A DNA stretch of 64,000 nucleotides from Parapristionchus giblindavisi. Its lineage: Eukaryota > Nematoda > Chromadorea > Rhabditida > Diplogasteridae. Each line of letters opens with the position of its first letter. The first letter of the stretch is position 1. The notes beneath the pieces are model-generated. The model did no database searches. It was given only the letters and a program-made list of their open reading frames with translations, and was not told the origin of the DNA. Positions 34,638 through 48,600 of this stretch are shown here, one piece after another. The DNA lies in the NCBI GenBank assembly GCA_943737045.1, contig CALSFV010000228.1:310001-374000 (forward strand). Reading direction: 5' to 3'. A program made the position numbers and the translations under genes.

Positions 34638-37600
34638 ATGGCCTTCTCCATAAGCAGTTTACTGCAAAGCGCTTTGCCTCCTGGAACAATGCCAAGGGAA
34701 GAATCCGATGATTCTAAGGTATTATATGAGATCCTAAGATTGCTATCTATCGATATTTTCTATACAAATATTCAAAAATATGATTTTGGTAATGGCTTTA
34801 ATCTCATGTAAATAGTAAGAGTATCCATATAGGAATCAGTGCGATCATCCTCATCTCCTCGAGGGACTCCCACATCATCCACTGGTTGTTCATCTCCACC
34901 TTCGTGTGGAAGCCAAGGAGGAGTGACCGGCCCTAAAAGAAATAATTTAATCCCCAACACCGCTCCATGGTTTGTTTCTATATCATAACAAAGATAACTT
35001 GCATTATCCACTCTCAAGTTTCGAAACAATTTGTACGGGATTGTGTAATTGCTGCAGCAGTTGTGATCCGCGCTTCAACTCTCTCTGTTATCACTAATTT
35101 TTTTCGAAATCTTAAATCAAAACTATTAACTTGATTAAAGAAAGAGACCCTCGAGTTTTTACGTAACTGAACTGGCCAGAAGAATTAATTAATTTTTTTC
35201 TAAAAGAGAGATGAATACCGTTGGTTGTTGCACCAGGGAAGGGGCGAATTTTAGAATTTGAAAGATAAATGTATAGACAAAAGGGGGATCGGCGTGGCGC
35301 GGTTACCAGAACTGTCTGTGTCTAACAAGTTCTACTCTTGCTCACTCCCGAAACTAATATAGAACAGAATGCCACATCGTTTTCCATTACGTTCTTCATT
35401 ATAATTTTTCACACATAAATCTCCTGGTTTCCCTCTTTTTTTTTAAAAATTTAATTTTGCGCTGATAGGTGATTATCTTCAATTGTTGTACATTATTTCC
35501 GCACGGAGATAATATGTCATATTTAGATCTTGAATGATCATTAATAATCTAACATGTTATTACATTTCAACTGCCCTTATGCTTTACCCTTTATTGATGA
35601 TATTTATAAACGAAAAAAATCTTAAAATTAATGTTGTAAAATTAAAGTTACATTAATTCGCCTGTTAAGGTTATTCGGCCTGGCAGCAGCTCATCAGCTC
35701 TCTCAACTAACACAACAAATGCAACCAATGCTAGGAGGTTTGTCATCATTTTCGACTCTTTTGTCTCTCAAAGTTTGGGAGCCATCTTGGGTGTCCATTT
35801 CTGATTGTAGAATGGGTGTGAATGAATGAATACACGCCACCACTATTATCTCCTCTCCTCTATTCATCGTCTCTATGCATTCAAATCAAATGAAGCTCCT
35901 CTCTATCTACTCAAGAACAAATAGCATTCCAGTGCGCGATCCCTCATTCTCTCCTCCTCCCTCCCCTCCTCCTCCTCTTCCCTCCTCCCTCCTCCTCCCC
36001 TAGATCTACAGTAGTCCCCCGCTCCCTGGGAAGGGCAACCTCTCTCGATGTATACATTACAACAGACTAATTGGATTGAGATTAGGAAATAATGAGAACA
36101 AACTCAATTGATCTCCCTAATCTATCGTTCCTATGCATTGTTTGTGCTTACAAGAAGAAACAACTGTCAATAACATCCCTGTGGGAAAGATCGACTGTAC
36201 AGTGATCTAGAAAGACTTATTCTATGTAAAATATCAATATGGTAAGTAAGATTCCTAAATCTATGATTTGACATTGATCGGATAGAGTTGTTGACTCTTC
36301 AATGGGGTCCTATCCATATCATGTCCTAAGTGCACTTCAGCAAATTAGTCCACTCTTCCCTTTCTTCTCCTCCTCTTAATCTCCATCTGTTGAATAGCAA
36401 CACCGTATCTTCTATTCTCATTACTTACAGCGCTTAAGATCAATGGGGACAAAGATGAAGAGAGGAGAGAGTACTATCACTATACAAGTACAAGCAAATA
36501 GAATCTTCCCTTTGATAGGAGACACAAAGGGGGATCAGCGGCTTCTATGTTATATGAGACACTTATCATAACAGATCTACTACTAATCAAGCAAAACATT
36601 TCGTTCCCTCAAACATCTATGAGGGCTTTCACAAGCTTCGAGACGCATACGTTGATGTTTACATGTAGTCTGTGGGAAAAATGCCAGTGCTAGAGAACGG
36701 AAATCATATGTGACATAGTAAATTTTAATTTTAGAACCAATAATTCACAACGGCATCAACTCTACGGCAATTCTGCCCGGTTCGACATTGTGGGAACAAG
36801 CTAGTGGTGAGAATGAAGCATATACAATCTATTTCTAGTTTAGCATTAACATACAGACGATTTAGGTGGTATTCCTCCCTGGTTTTATCCGTATCCTGCG
36901 AAACAAAGTTCGCATAAGAGAAAAGGAGGACAGATTCGATTCACTAATGAGCAGGTTTATATTTCGCTACAATCTACAATTCAATTCTAGTACCAGTGAT
37001 TATGCAATTATCCAAAAACTTAAGCATATTCTTAAAACAAAAACTCTGCAACTTGTTTTCAATGGCATAAAATCACTGCTCCATAAAATTTATCAACCAT
37101 TCAATAATTGTGGATAATAATGGTTGTCAGGGATAGTTAATGATTTTTGGTTTTATGTGAGATAAACCATTGCAGACCGATGCTCTAGAACAGAAGTTCG
37201 ACGGTCACAAGTATTTGTCCCCGCAAGATCGGAAAAAGCTGGCAAAAGTACTCAGTTTGAGCGAACGGCAGGTAACTTAATTGTTTTTTTATTAAATTAT
37301 TTTCATTATATTTGATCCTAAATCGATCAGTGCGATTGAATATCAAAGAAATGATTGACTACCGTAATCCATCTATCTCCACTTTTCTCTCCTCGAATGA
37401 CTTAGAAGAGAATCTGTTTGTCGCCCCGATCGAATTCATCGAAAAGACAATAATCTTCCCCTTTTCTCTCTCTTCTCTCTCTAGTATCCTATAGAATCTG
37501 ACGATCTCTCTCAGCACTCGATCAACAATTGTTTGGCTTCGTTCATCATTCATCATGTCATTAATAGACGGAGTGACTGATACTTGAGAGTGATTGAGAG

Positions 37601-38757
37601 GGAATGGATATATAGACATACGATAAGAGGATAAACTCACTAATTCGTTGTAGTTGCCATTCATCTTCTATGGATTCCACTGTTTACATTGGCGAATTAG
37701 ATGAGTAATAAATTTGATGACAGAGATGATTCAGCACTTGATGAATTATACGTTTTCAAGTCTTTTTAATTCTTTGATCGCGACTTTTCAGAGTGCTTTC
37801 ATATTAATGTGGATGTTGGAAAGTACTAATTCAATGTTAAGCAACTTCCTTATTAATGCATATATTTCTTTTTATCTGCAACATCACTAAACATAAATGA
37901 TGCGGTTTTGAAGTAACTTATTCGATTCTATCCATTAAAGGCAGTTTAATCGGTGTTTGGTCTTGATATAGCCTTAATTGGCTTAGTTGAGCATATTCTC
38001 ACAGAAGGGCAATACGGACTACACAGAGTGTATTGTATTGTGTTTGTTGATTAAGCCGGATATGGATGACAGATTATGAGAGGCAGAGGAGATGGAGAGT
38101 TAGAGAGAGATAGGGAAGTGAGAGGAAGAGGACAGCCTAGAGAGAGTTTGGTGGGGCAGAGGGAGAGATGCCATTATTTCGTCTAACAAGATGACCACTG
38201 TTTGCATTGCAAAGGTCATGACGATCCATGTTGGTATTGACCGGAATGAAGTAATCATTACGATAGAGGAGACAATCAAACTGAGTGGATAAAGGGATCA
38301 CATATCATGGATATGATATTAGACATAGGGAAGGGGGGGGGGGGTAGGAATCGATCTCTGTCTGTTATCGTCTCTTCGAGCGAAATAAGGACTGATTTTT
38401 GAAAGATTAAACTTATACGCGATTATAGCTGTCACCAAACTAGATTTACTTCAAATTATCTGTTTACATTAGTCATAATCATCAGTAGTACTCTCATATA
38501 TACTTTTCTGAAGACCAAAGAGTCTTTAAGAGCTACCTCTCATTGATGGTGTTGGGGTGTACTATAAGTATATGAACGTATGAGTACAATATTATTCAAC
38601 TCGTTAATTATAGGTGAAGACGTGGTTCCAAAATCGTCGTGCCAAATGGAGAAGAACTGGTCGTGAAGGAGATGAAGAGGATGACATTCCACCAAATGCA
38701 CGATCACACTTTCAAAATCATTCATCATTCTCCAATCTTTTCACACCAACCCAATGA
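34638..38757 (+). CDS. pha-2: HHEX/PRH-class homeodomain transcription factor
   Basis: Seven exons: 34638-34718, 34833-34903 (end tentative), 35670-35737, 36735-36806, 36857-36954, 37176-37271, 38614-38757. An eh1 Groucho-recruiting motif is at residues 3-9 (FSISSLL), typical of repressors. The middle is a Ser/Pro and Gln-rich linker. The homeodomain (KRKGGQIRFTNEQ..LE.KF, KYLSPQDRKKLAKVLSLS, ERQVKTWFQNRRAKWRR) matches vertebrate HHEX almost residue for residue in these blocks, with Gln at position 50. It ends with a short acidic tail. In C. elegans the HHEX gene pha-2 patterns the pharynx; orthology is inferred from the homeodomain. Introns are long (0.2-1.3 kb), unlike its neighbours, as is common for developmental regulators with intronic control elements. 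Confidence 0.93.
35941..36003. repeat. CCTCCT/CTCC pyrimidine tract in pha-2 intron 3
   Basis: About 60 bp of nearly pure C+T (CTCCTCCCTCCCCTCC type), capable of triplex or G-quadruplex on the other strand. Confidence 0.85.
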
Positions 38758-40600
38758 TTACATTCCGTTCTATTCTCATTCATTTTCTTCCTCTTAATCA
38801 ATCAGGGCTAGTCATTATTTTGTATTCGTTACATTCTAAATATTATGTGGCATACTCCTCTCAATCTTTCTCTTGTTGTATTATCAGCATAGCAATTGTT
38901 CGTCACAATAGACTGTATATGAGTATCTTTTTTGGGGTTCTTCCTTCCTTCCTTCTGTGCAGTAGAGTGAAGTCTTCTTCACGTTGTCGTGTCATTCGTG
39001 ATAAAGGATTCATAACATAGACTGGATCGGGGGTTGTCTCCAAAAGAAGAATAGGAAATTGAATGGCCCAATGATATGAGTTGTCAATGACGACAATCGA
39101 CCTCATTATACACTCCCTGCATTTGTTATGACATATGCAAAGAAAGTGATGACATACAACTGAAGCCCAATAAAGGAATTACATGGGTAACTGTCACTAT
39201 AGATGACTAGTGATCAGCCGAACTATACACAATGTTTGGATGGTGTTCAGGGTGGTTGACACTATTCACCGCAAAAATTAGCTCCCCTTTGAAATAGGAA
39301 ATCGACCTGTCCAAACAATAAACGGAGTGAAAACTACAGCATGACATATCCTGTCCCTCTTCTTCTTCATCATCATCAAAATTGTATCGTGCTCTTCATT
39401 TCGGGTCTTCCTCCTCTAGTCTCTCTCTACCTCTTTCTCTATCATCATCTGAAATGTTGATGTCATAGTCTTCATGTAAAAACTTTCAATGTTGTTTATT
39501 TTGTCCGTAGTGTTCGTATTATGTCGACTCTTGCAATTAGTCAGTGTGATTATCCAGTTGTTCTTCTACCTCGTTAGCCATATTCGTCACCCCAATAACT
39601 TCTTACTTTGTCTGTCTATAAGAGTGAGTGGAACGAATATAAAGAAAGTACCCAAAATGTTCTCATCACATAGTTTATCCTTTATTCTATCTATTCTATC
39701 TTCATTCCTGATCGAACTCTTCGTTCATATCGATAGATTGACCTATCTAACGTATCATATTCCGATCCTCCTCCTCCTTCCTCGCCCAATACTCTCCCTA
39801 CGCTTCTCTTACTACCGACTGTCTTCTGATATCAAATTCGTTATATTCACTCCCCTTTCATCTACTCGCTCATTCGTCTTCTCCAGTTTCGTACGAACAG
39901 AGATATATGCACCTTTCTCAACTGCAATTGGTTAATGCCTAATTGAATTCATCATTCCATTTTCATGTCACACTTCTTATTATGACTCTATCTGTATGGT
40001 CTTGCACGATGCACTTTTGTGTAGAACAGAGCTACAACTTTTCGATTATATATTCTGCGAAAGTGTACAGAACCACTCGATCTATTGGACTCCGGAAAAG
40101 GCCATTTTGCGCTCTATATAGATATCTCGCTTGCATGTTTTATTACCTGCTTTCGTCATGGGAGGAGACATCCGTATTGAAACAATGTCCAGACCGAGAA
40201 AAGTGTTCTCTATTTCTTTTTTTCTCTTCTTCCATTCATACTCGTGCATCATGACCAACTCCAGTGGGGGGGAGGCCCATTCTGGATCAACCTTCATTCA
40301 CTCCTCCCACTTTTACTTTTCAACTATCTATCTTCGCGCCTTTTGTTTCTCTCCCACATCCCTATTCTCAGTCTCACGGAACTAAATATCGGATTAATGA
40401 TTCGAATGGATTTACACCATGTATTTACTGTATTTACTGTATAGACAGAGACGGATGCGATCCCCAATCCATTATGAGCAATCCCTCAACAATTTCGTAT
40501 CTCAAAATATTACCATAATCATCGAGACATCGTATTTATCATTCGTGTTGATCACTAATTCATTATGTGGTACGTGACGATAAATGTCAGGTAGTTCTTC
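38758..40600. other. Intergenic, no supported gene
   Basis: Plus-strand frames at 39489-39935 and around 40.0-40.5 kb are hydrophobic and TC-rich with no splice or domain logic. I read them as chance. Confidence 0.5.
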
Positions 40601-42952
40601 ATGAAGTTCCGATTTCTCGTTTTCCTCTTTTCATTGTCGCACTCGGTCTCAGTCAAGGCTAGAGAAATACTACATCGACAAACTTTGGTATTTTAAACTT
40701 TTAAGTATTAAAATATATCCAATACCCTAAACGCTTAGTCATTCAGAAATGTCACATATGAGATGAGAACATCAACTAATTATAATTACGTAGTCTAGGG
40801 ATTAGCAAATGAAAGAGATGAAAGAGTGTCAATGACAAAATTTGAGTGTTACGGGTCGACCTAAACATAGTCCACGCCTCATCTCCCATTCCCTAAAGGA
40901 CTCCCTATGTTGATAGATAAAATAAATTTTTTATGTGTCGGTCGAAGTTCACGTCGACGTAATTATAGATAGAGAGCATATGAATGAATTCATGTCTGAT
41001 GGGACGCCTACGTTGGGCAAAAATGTAGTTTACGAAGTTCATAGTACACTATAGAACAAGAAACATTTTGAAAGCTTTTAAAGCTGTCAAGTGACAAATC
41101 TCTTTTTATGCTTATATAGGATAGTTTGCAACCGTATTCTGAACATTATAAAGAACTATGAGATGTGATTAGGAACTACAACCATTAATCAACTATAATC
41201 ATTTAACAAGGTTTAAATTTGTTTTCCTCTTTCGCCTTATTTCCTTGGACAGCACAAATAAGTAATTAATATTCAAATATTAAATTATTGTACAATAAAA
41301 ACTTCATATGCAATTAATGATCTGGTTATCTTACGATATATAAGAATATATTATAACAAGATTTCAAAGTCCATGTCATATGTCTCTCATTGTTCTATTA
41401 TTTCTCATTTCAATAATTCTTACGCACTAACCCACTCAAGCAAAATCGCGTTACATTCGGACACGTAAAGCGCTACGGCGTACATACGCAGGGCTAATGT
41501 GATAGCGAATAACCCAATTCAGCGTTCATTCATGACTACGTATATATATATATATAAAACAAGTATATGCAAGCAATTGATGACCACGAGTAGATGTCGC
41601 GGCTTCTAATGGTGTTCTTGATGAAATCATAGATTTGCGAATATGGAATGTAATGGTTAAGTGGATGCTTGCGTCGTTGTGATCATACTTCATACGAAAT
41701 ATCGAGAGATCGAGAAAAAAAAACAAAATAACAGTCTCCTTCTCTGTTCTATACGTACCTACAACATAGCTATAATACCCGGAATCAAACGATTAACATA
41801 CTCTGGAATTATAATATTATTATTCAATTTAGTGATATCAGTTGGGTTTTTCGTTACGTAATTCGGATTATCGCAGGCGTCATTGTATACAGCTCCCACG
41901 TGTTCTCATCGACAGAGTTGCCTATTTTCCGTCGATGACTTACGATTCGAAATGTGTTCGTGCGGATCAGATCAGAAATGTAACGGAGACTATTCAGCCA
42001 CTCATCAAGGAATGCTCTACACTGTGAGTACTCCCTTCTGTTTGACCTCAATGAACCATATCAATCGCTTAAAAAGTCTTAATGGTTTTTTTCTTATCTA
42101 GCCTTATCTTTATAGCGTCACAAGTCCGAAGCAGGGTTTCTTCGATTAAAAAACGCGAGTTGCACTTTAAAACTCTTACTATTAAAGTACGACTATAAGC
42201 TCATTTATGGCCTCAATGCGTATATTTAAATATATTTCTTTAAACAAGATGGTAGACAAGACAAGACAATCAATTTCAGTTCTGCACAGATCCAGAACTT
42301 CCTTTGTGTAGTGATGGAGATCTGTCAGTGACAGTCGAAGGACTACAGACAACTCTTCACTGTACTTGCCCGCCTCCATTAGTAGAACGCAAGGTTACAC
42401 ATTTAATTCGTCATTTAGCCTAATTATCAAGTTTGCAGATCAGCAACGGCTACGATAAGAGCGATTTTATCTGCGAATCGGTACGTTATGAATATATTTT
42501 CCCCGTAGTTTGACTAGGGTTATGGGATACGAGGAACACTCGGATATTGGTAAGAGTATGCGTGAAAAAATGGATAAAAAGGGGAAAGTTGAGTGGTATG
42601 ATGAGAGGGGGATCTCTAGTAAGGAAGAAGAGTTGTATTTCAATGAGCACTAACCCACGCTTCAATACAAAGTGTACGAATATGATACCTCTCCCCGGAT
42701 AAATAAACAACGAAAACACACAAAAATACGGGTTTATATTTATAGGAACAAGAGTTCACCTCGAGAAGTCCAAAGATGTTCAAATTGTTACGAGGATGGA
42801 AGATACGATCGGAGAAAGTAAAGAAGCAAAAAGGTAAAAATATTAATATTATCCAGAATTGTTCCAAACATTTCTAAAATAACACGTATCGATGTATAAA
42901 GTGTATTGTAGGTAGGCGATATGTGATCAGGCGGAAACAACCCAAGAATTAG
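40601..42952 (+). CDS. Secreted cysteine-rich protein with basic tail, family unknown
   Basis: Six exons: 40601-40687, 41877-42023, 42280-42393, 42439-42480, 42746-42833, 42912-42952; phases fit. Signal peptide MKFRFLVFLFSLSHSVSVKA. The mature domain has paired cysteines: PTCSHRQSC, MCSCGSDQKC, FCTDPELPLC, HCTCPPP and a last FIC, eleven in all. The C-terminus (about 40 residues) is strongly basic: KMFKLLRGWKIRSEKVKKQK then GRRYVIRRKQPKN. No transmembrane segment follows. The layout suggests a small disulfide-rich extracellular ligand or matrix protein; KVKKQK|GRR could be a proprotein-processing or heparin-binding site. I do not recognise the family. The 1.2-kb first intron is the least certain join. 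Confidence 0.65.
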
Positions 42953-45670
42953 TGAAATATCCACCAATTAAGGTGTGATCTGGTTGTTGTTTCGTGATGG
43001 TGTCGCCCTTTCTCTATCCTTTCATGTTAAATGATCGATCAATCAATAATTAATCATGGATTGTTCTAGCATCATCATCTCGTCGTCGTATTCTCAATGA
43101 TGTCCGTTGTCAAGGAAAAAATTCCGAGTGCTGAAACAAACCCAAATGTCTGACCTATCATCATCTCCCACTTCTGTCGATATATCGAATATCTCCCCTT
43201 AGGTTCATCATCTAGCTGTGTACTCATTTCTACTCATTACTGTGCATATTTGTACATTTGTCAGCGTATTATGCCTTCATACTATTCTCATGTACCGTAT
43301 TATTGTTCTCTACTGATTACTCTGTTTGGATGCCATTACTTTGTCATGTTTTTTTTTTTGAATTTTTTAAAATTTTCATATTTTTTCATTGAGATAAAGC
43401 CAACCCGAATGGGATGTTGTCGGGGAACGGGCAATGAGCGGAGATAAAAAGACATATTCCGAATGACCACTGGTGACACCTGACTAGAGGTTGGAGGAAG
43501 ATGTGTAGAGGAATGTAGACAAAGATTGAATAAATGTCCACTCCCACCAGCTGTGTTTTGTTATGCTCCGCACATCCAGTCCTCTTCTCTCTTCTCCTCC
43601 CACCCTCTTTCACCTTCCCGCAACAATCGTTTCCGGTAGCACCTCAAATAAATGATAAAAAAATCAGTATTATTGGCTGAAATCTAATGGAGCCTCAATG
43701 TTTTCTAAAGTGTTATTGTGAAGTTTCTCGAAGTATCTAGGCGATTTATTGTCAGGTACCAAGTGAATGATGAAAGTAGCGAGCGATAGCAGTTGTTCTC
43801 GTCGTTCCCTATACCAGGGGGGACCCTCAGTATCACATAGTCCATATGAGGTGAGAGAGAGGAGAAACAGGAATGTATTGAGGATATCTGTCACTCTTCT
43901 CAAAGATGGACCAAGGAAGAGATAGAAAGAGACTGAGATGATGAATGGAGATGAGAGAGAAGAGACATGAATGAGATCAGTGAAGAGAGTAGATGAAGAG
44001 ATGAGGAGTGATAGAGGGAGGGATCAAGAAGGATCTCAGGTTGTTGGAGAGAGTCAGCCACTCTATCTATCCACGGAGCTTTACACTCATCCAAGTCTCA
44101 GAGGAGAAGAAGAAGAGGAGAGGGAGAGGGAGAAGGAGAGGGAGAGGAGACAGAGGAGAGAGAGGAGAGAGAGGGAGAAGGATGGAGAGAGGAAGAAAGA
44201 GGGAGAGGGACGGAGAGTGAATGGGATTCGGGGAGAGTCTGATCTGCTCTATCTCTTCTTTACCCTACACACAGACACCCACTCGATTCCCCTTCTGTGA
44301 GACGAAAGAGAGTGAAAGAGAAAAAGATGTTTCTCTTCTGTCTCTATGAATCCCTACCGTTCTTTTCCTACAGTTCCAGCAATTTTGATCCCTCCCTCGC
44401 TTCATTCTCTTCATCTCTTCAGATTTAAGTTCTACATTATCGATTTCATTGAATTTTTAACAGTCCTGAACACACACTCATCAAACAACTCATTGTCGAT
44501 ACATCAGTACTTCTTTATCGTTTTTATCCCTAAAATTGATCAATATTTTTGTGTGATCATGAAATTGATCCGTGTCTCGTTTCGAAAAGTGCCTCTCTGC
44601 GTTGTATTGCATCTTGGATGGTTTCAAATTGCCTTGCTTTCCTCACATTCCATCTCGCACTGGGCACATTGTGAGTCCTCCCATCTGATTGATCATGGAT
44701 CTAACAACATATACTACTCTCATGTCGTTCATTCTTACCAGATGCATTCTGATCCTCTTCCTCTACTCTATGTATCGCTCTCCATCATTTGTAGTGTACT
44801 ACGAGACGTTTCTTTCTTCTTCTTCTTCCTTCTTCTCATGTTGTGCGACCATCAATTATTCCTGACCGATATGCCTTCTGTTGCATCTTTTTCGCCAACC
44901 CCCGATCAACCTCTTTTCGTTCTCCTCCGCTGCCTTCTCTTTTGCTTTCAATCGATCAACAGGAAAGACACCTGTGATGTTTAGGAGGAAGAATCGAAGA
45001 AGAGACCATTACGTAATATTAGGGTGAATGATAAGTTCATGAACGCTAATTGACCTCATCGTATTTCATAAAGATGGCGTAATTATGCCAAGTGCGTGTG
45101 CCACAACAAATAGTTTTCACTTTATTGTGCTTCGGTTGGTTCTAGAACAATGTAGAACATTCGTGTTGAAAGCATTTTCATGCGTCGCTCTTCTATTCAC
45201 TTCTACCATACTGGGAAGGGGAGAAGCTATTACATGTCATACATTTTGGGGGAGATCATACCCTATCATCAGTGGGTTGCCCTTTTATGATAGTGCTAGA
45301 GTATTTTCAAAACATGTAGCTACTGAAGTTAGAAAGGTCGAAGCTCGAGCTCATCTAGTTCGTAATCAGGACATATTTTATTTTGCTTGTTATCTAGAGG
45401 ATCTCAAAAAAGAATACTGCCTTGGACAATGTAATCTTCAGCATCTGACCTAGTTTACAACTAGTTGTTGTTGTGATGTGAGCATTTTTGTTGAAATCAA
45501 AATGCGTGAGTGAACTTATCATACAAACTAATACTTTGATCACAAACCCCAATAAGTACTACGTATTCCAATAGTATATATTGTTTTATATACTCTCTAC
45601 GATTCATTATATTTTTTTGATGTTCCTAACATGATTTCATAATGGAATGATTACTACTTGCAGTGAAAGA
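42953..45670. other. Intergenic with doubtful small frames
   Basis: A minus-strand frame 43903-43670 (77 codons) begins with a signal-like MRRVTDILNTFLFLLSLTSY and could be a small secreted protein, and a plus-strand frame 45085-45453 (122 codons) has moderate complexity; neither has splice or family support. 43910-44230 is a purine-rich tract. The long frame 44346-44984 looks compositional. Confidence 0.35.
44098..44220. repeat. GA-rich purine tract
   Basis: About 120 bp of GAGAGG/GAAGG repeats with hardly any pyrimidine on the plus strand. Confidence 0.9.
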
Positions 45671-48600
45671 ATGAGTGCGGAGGAAGCGGAGGCTCAGCCT
45701 ACCGCCCTCCACGGCGAAGTCGCACCAAATAGCGCTCCACCGAAGGAAGAAAGGGTACGTATTTACCATGCTATTACTATGAATTCCCTCGTAAAGCCGT
45801 ATAATCAAATATTTACGTCCTGTAATGTCATTTGGAAGAGTATTTTAACTACGATCGTTTCAGGTATACGGTAGAATGAGTTCAGCGTCTCGCTCCTTAT
45901 TGGATCAGTCACATGTGAGTCCCTGATTCGATTGATCGATTCTAATCAATCTTTCTCTCTATCTATTCCTCCCTCTCCATCCTCATATCACTAATGGACA
46001 GCTGCCCCCATCTGAATGAGAGTGGCTGGGGGCTTTTTGTCGTTCATCACTGCCATTGAGGCATTCTCTGTCAACGTCAAAAACGACCAAGAAAGACAGA
46101 GAATATGAGGAAGTGATATTCTATATACCTTCGAATGAATCTGTCTCTCGTCTAGAATTGAAATTCAATCGATAAATACACAAAATTAACATCTTATACA
46201 CGGCAGTATTGTATCAATAATCAATTCACCGTTAGGAAATATTTTCATGACCATCTTTGGGGGGAAAATATATTTATAATCAATGGATTTTCATTTCAGG
46301 AACTCCTAGGATTGACTCCCTCAGTAGCAGTAGGTGCAGTACCTCCTCCTTCTCTTACAATGCCTCGAGGAGCGACAGTAAAAAGTCGTAGCTCATCACC
46401 CGATAGTGGCGCCTACTCATCCTATAGGTTCGTATTCTTTAATATTTAAATTTTCCGTCCAACAGGTACTAATTTGAGCGCTTCAACTATTTCCTTCATT
46501 AACCATCCTTCCACGCTAAAGGGGATCTTCTCACGTGTTTTTTCGTTGATTCTTCGCGTTCGGCCTGACTATTAAACACTTACGATGGTGTAGAGTGAGA
46601 ATATATCCCATTCCCTCATCGATATCTCATCTTCTCACATGTGTTACCTAGAGCTATTAGGCGAATAGTTGAATATTTAAGTATATGTGTAAAGGATTAG
46701 TGTCTGCGAATCAAATATCATCTGTCGCTTTCCCAAATTGCAGCAACACAGTTTAATGCTAAGGTAGAGCAGACAAAGCTCCAGTCATTGCTGTAGGTAT
46801 TTCTATAAAGATTGTACGGTAGACTGTGATAATGGGAGAAGTAAGGATAAGAAGAAGTGGAAGAAGTTGGCAGAACATTCGATGGAAAAGAGTAAACACT
46901 GTGCAATGTGCTTTCCCTCTTCCTTTCTCTCTCTCTTTCTGTCTTATCCATTCCCGATTGTAATGGTTAATAGAAGATTCGGATTGAAGAAAGAATAACC
47001 GGATCATGAATATTCAGGGGAAGACAAAGAGAGATATAATAATAATAAATTCTTTTCAGTAATCCGACCGTTCCTCGCATCAATCCCATTCCCACTTTCA
47101 AGAGAGTCGACTTTGATGATCGAAATTTCGATTGTATTGAGGTAATTAGAGACAATGTTGATCCCTCATCATCTTCAATCTTTGATCGGCTAGCGTAACA
47201 ACTGAAGAGCTTTGTTTTACAGGACAAGAAACCGGCCTGGAAACAGCTGCATGACAGCATCAAAGACTCTTACTATACAGTGAGTACTCATTGGTCATCA
47301 TTCTATGGGTGATATATGCTATCGTTCAGGCAAAGAAGTCAGCTGATAAAACGAAAGATGAGAGTGAATTCCTTGATTCGACGTTCCTTCATCGACCTCG
47401 AGCAAAGAGAGGAGAAAGTCCCTTTGGCGATCTGGAGAGAGATTCATTCTTGCCAAGGTATTGCATTTCTATTACTGAAAAAATATGAATCGGAATGCCC
47501 ATGAAGGCTGACTCTATTTAACGTTCTCGGTCCGTGAGAAGAATAACGTTTATTTATATAGCGCATATATAGCGCATTATTAGCTATAGTTGTATGTTTT
47601 TCATTCTCAATAAACACTGTCCATGAGACAATTCTAAACTCTCTCCAAAAAACTTCCGTTCAAAGCACCGTGGCTTAAGCATGTATCTATTAAATTGGGA
47701 TTTTAATAACCACATTTCATTCCTACCCATGCTACACGAACCGTTTCAAAGAAATAAACTATTCAACCTGTAATTTGTTGAGGAGTCGTCTTGGATATGG
47801 TTCTTCTTCATCACTTGGACCACGTTCTTCAGCTAGTATGTCCACTCTTTACTCTGGTCTGTTTTTTTCAAATCATGAGTAATAAATTAGTTGACCCGTT
47901 GTTATGAAATGTATTGTAGGTTCCGGTGTTTACGCCGCGCCAGCCGTCGAGTCTTCGCAAGGAATCGAATCACGATATGAACAAAGAGTTAATGATATCG
48001 AGGTACCTTTTGTGATTCAGACAACTTTGGTGGGAATATGAAATAATTAAGGAAAATGCACAATTATATAAAATTCCATTTGCAGAAGCAGTATATGCGC
48101 CGCACGTGCCTACCATCTGCCAGTATGAGATCTATCACAATGAAGGTGAGTCATTCCGTGTTTTCGCTTACTTCAATTACAGCGAAATTAATTTCGGTGC
48201 TAAAATTCTCAGAGAATCTGTTGTCTATCCCTACTGCATCATCATGATACATGATTGTAGGAATTCCGAGCCGCACCTGCTCCCTCCGCTGGAAGCACTT
48301 CAGAACAAGATGATTATGATTTCTCGGTCAGTTTAGAGATAAAAGAGGAGAGTAATGCCATATCATCTGAATGCGACGCCAAAAGATCGCTATGACTTTG
48401 TATTTGGCATAAACAGGATGCTTTCCCTTATTTTCATTAGAACGAGCGAAATTTCATTCTCGGTACATTGCAGAGTTGTTTCTCTGCATTGAATTATTTC
48501 ATATCACAGTTAATCGTAGTCACTTTTGGTCTCACGACGATATTTCTACCGTATTCGAAGTTGATCTAATCACAATATGATCACCTTATTGTTTAAATAT

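Noticed and set aside
44346..44984. 212-codon plus-strand frame
   Set aside because: Pyrimidine-rich composition, no domain, no splice or start context; typical of TC-rich DNA lacking stop codons.
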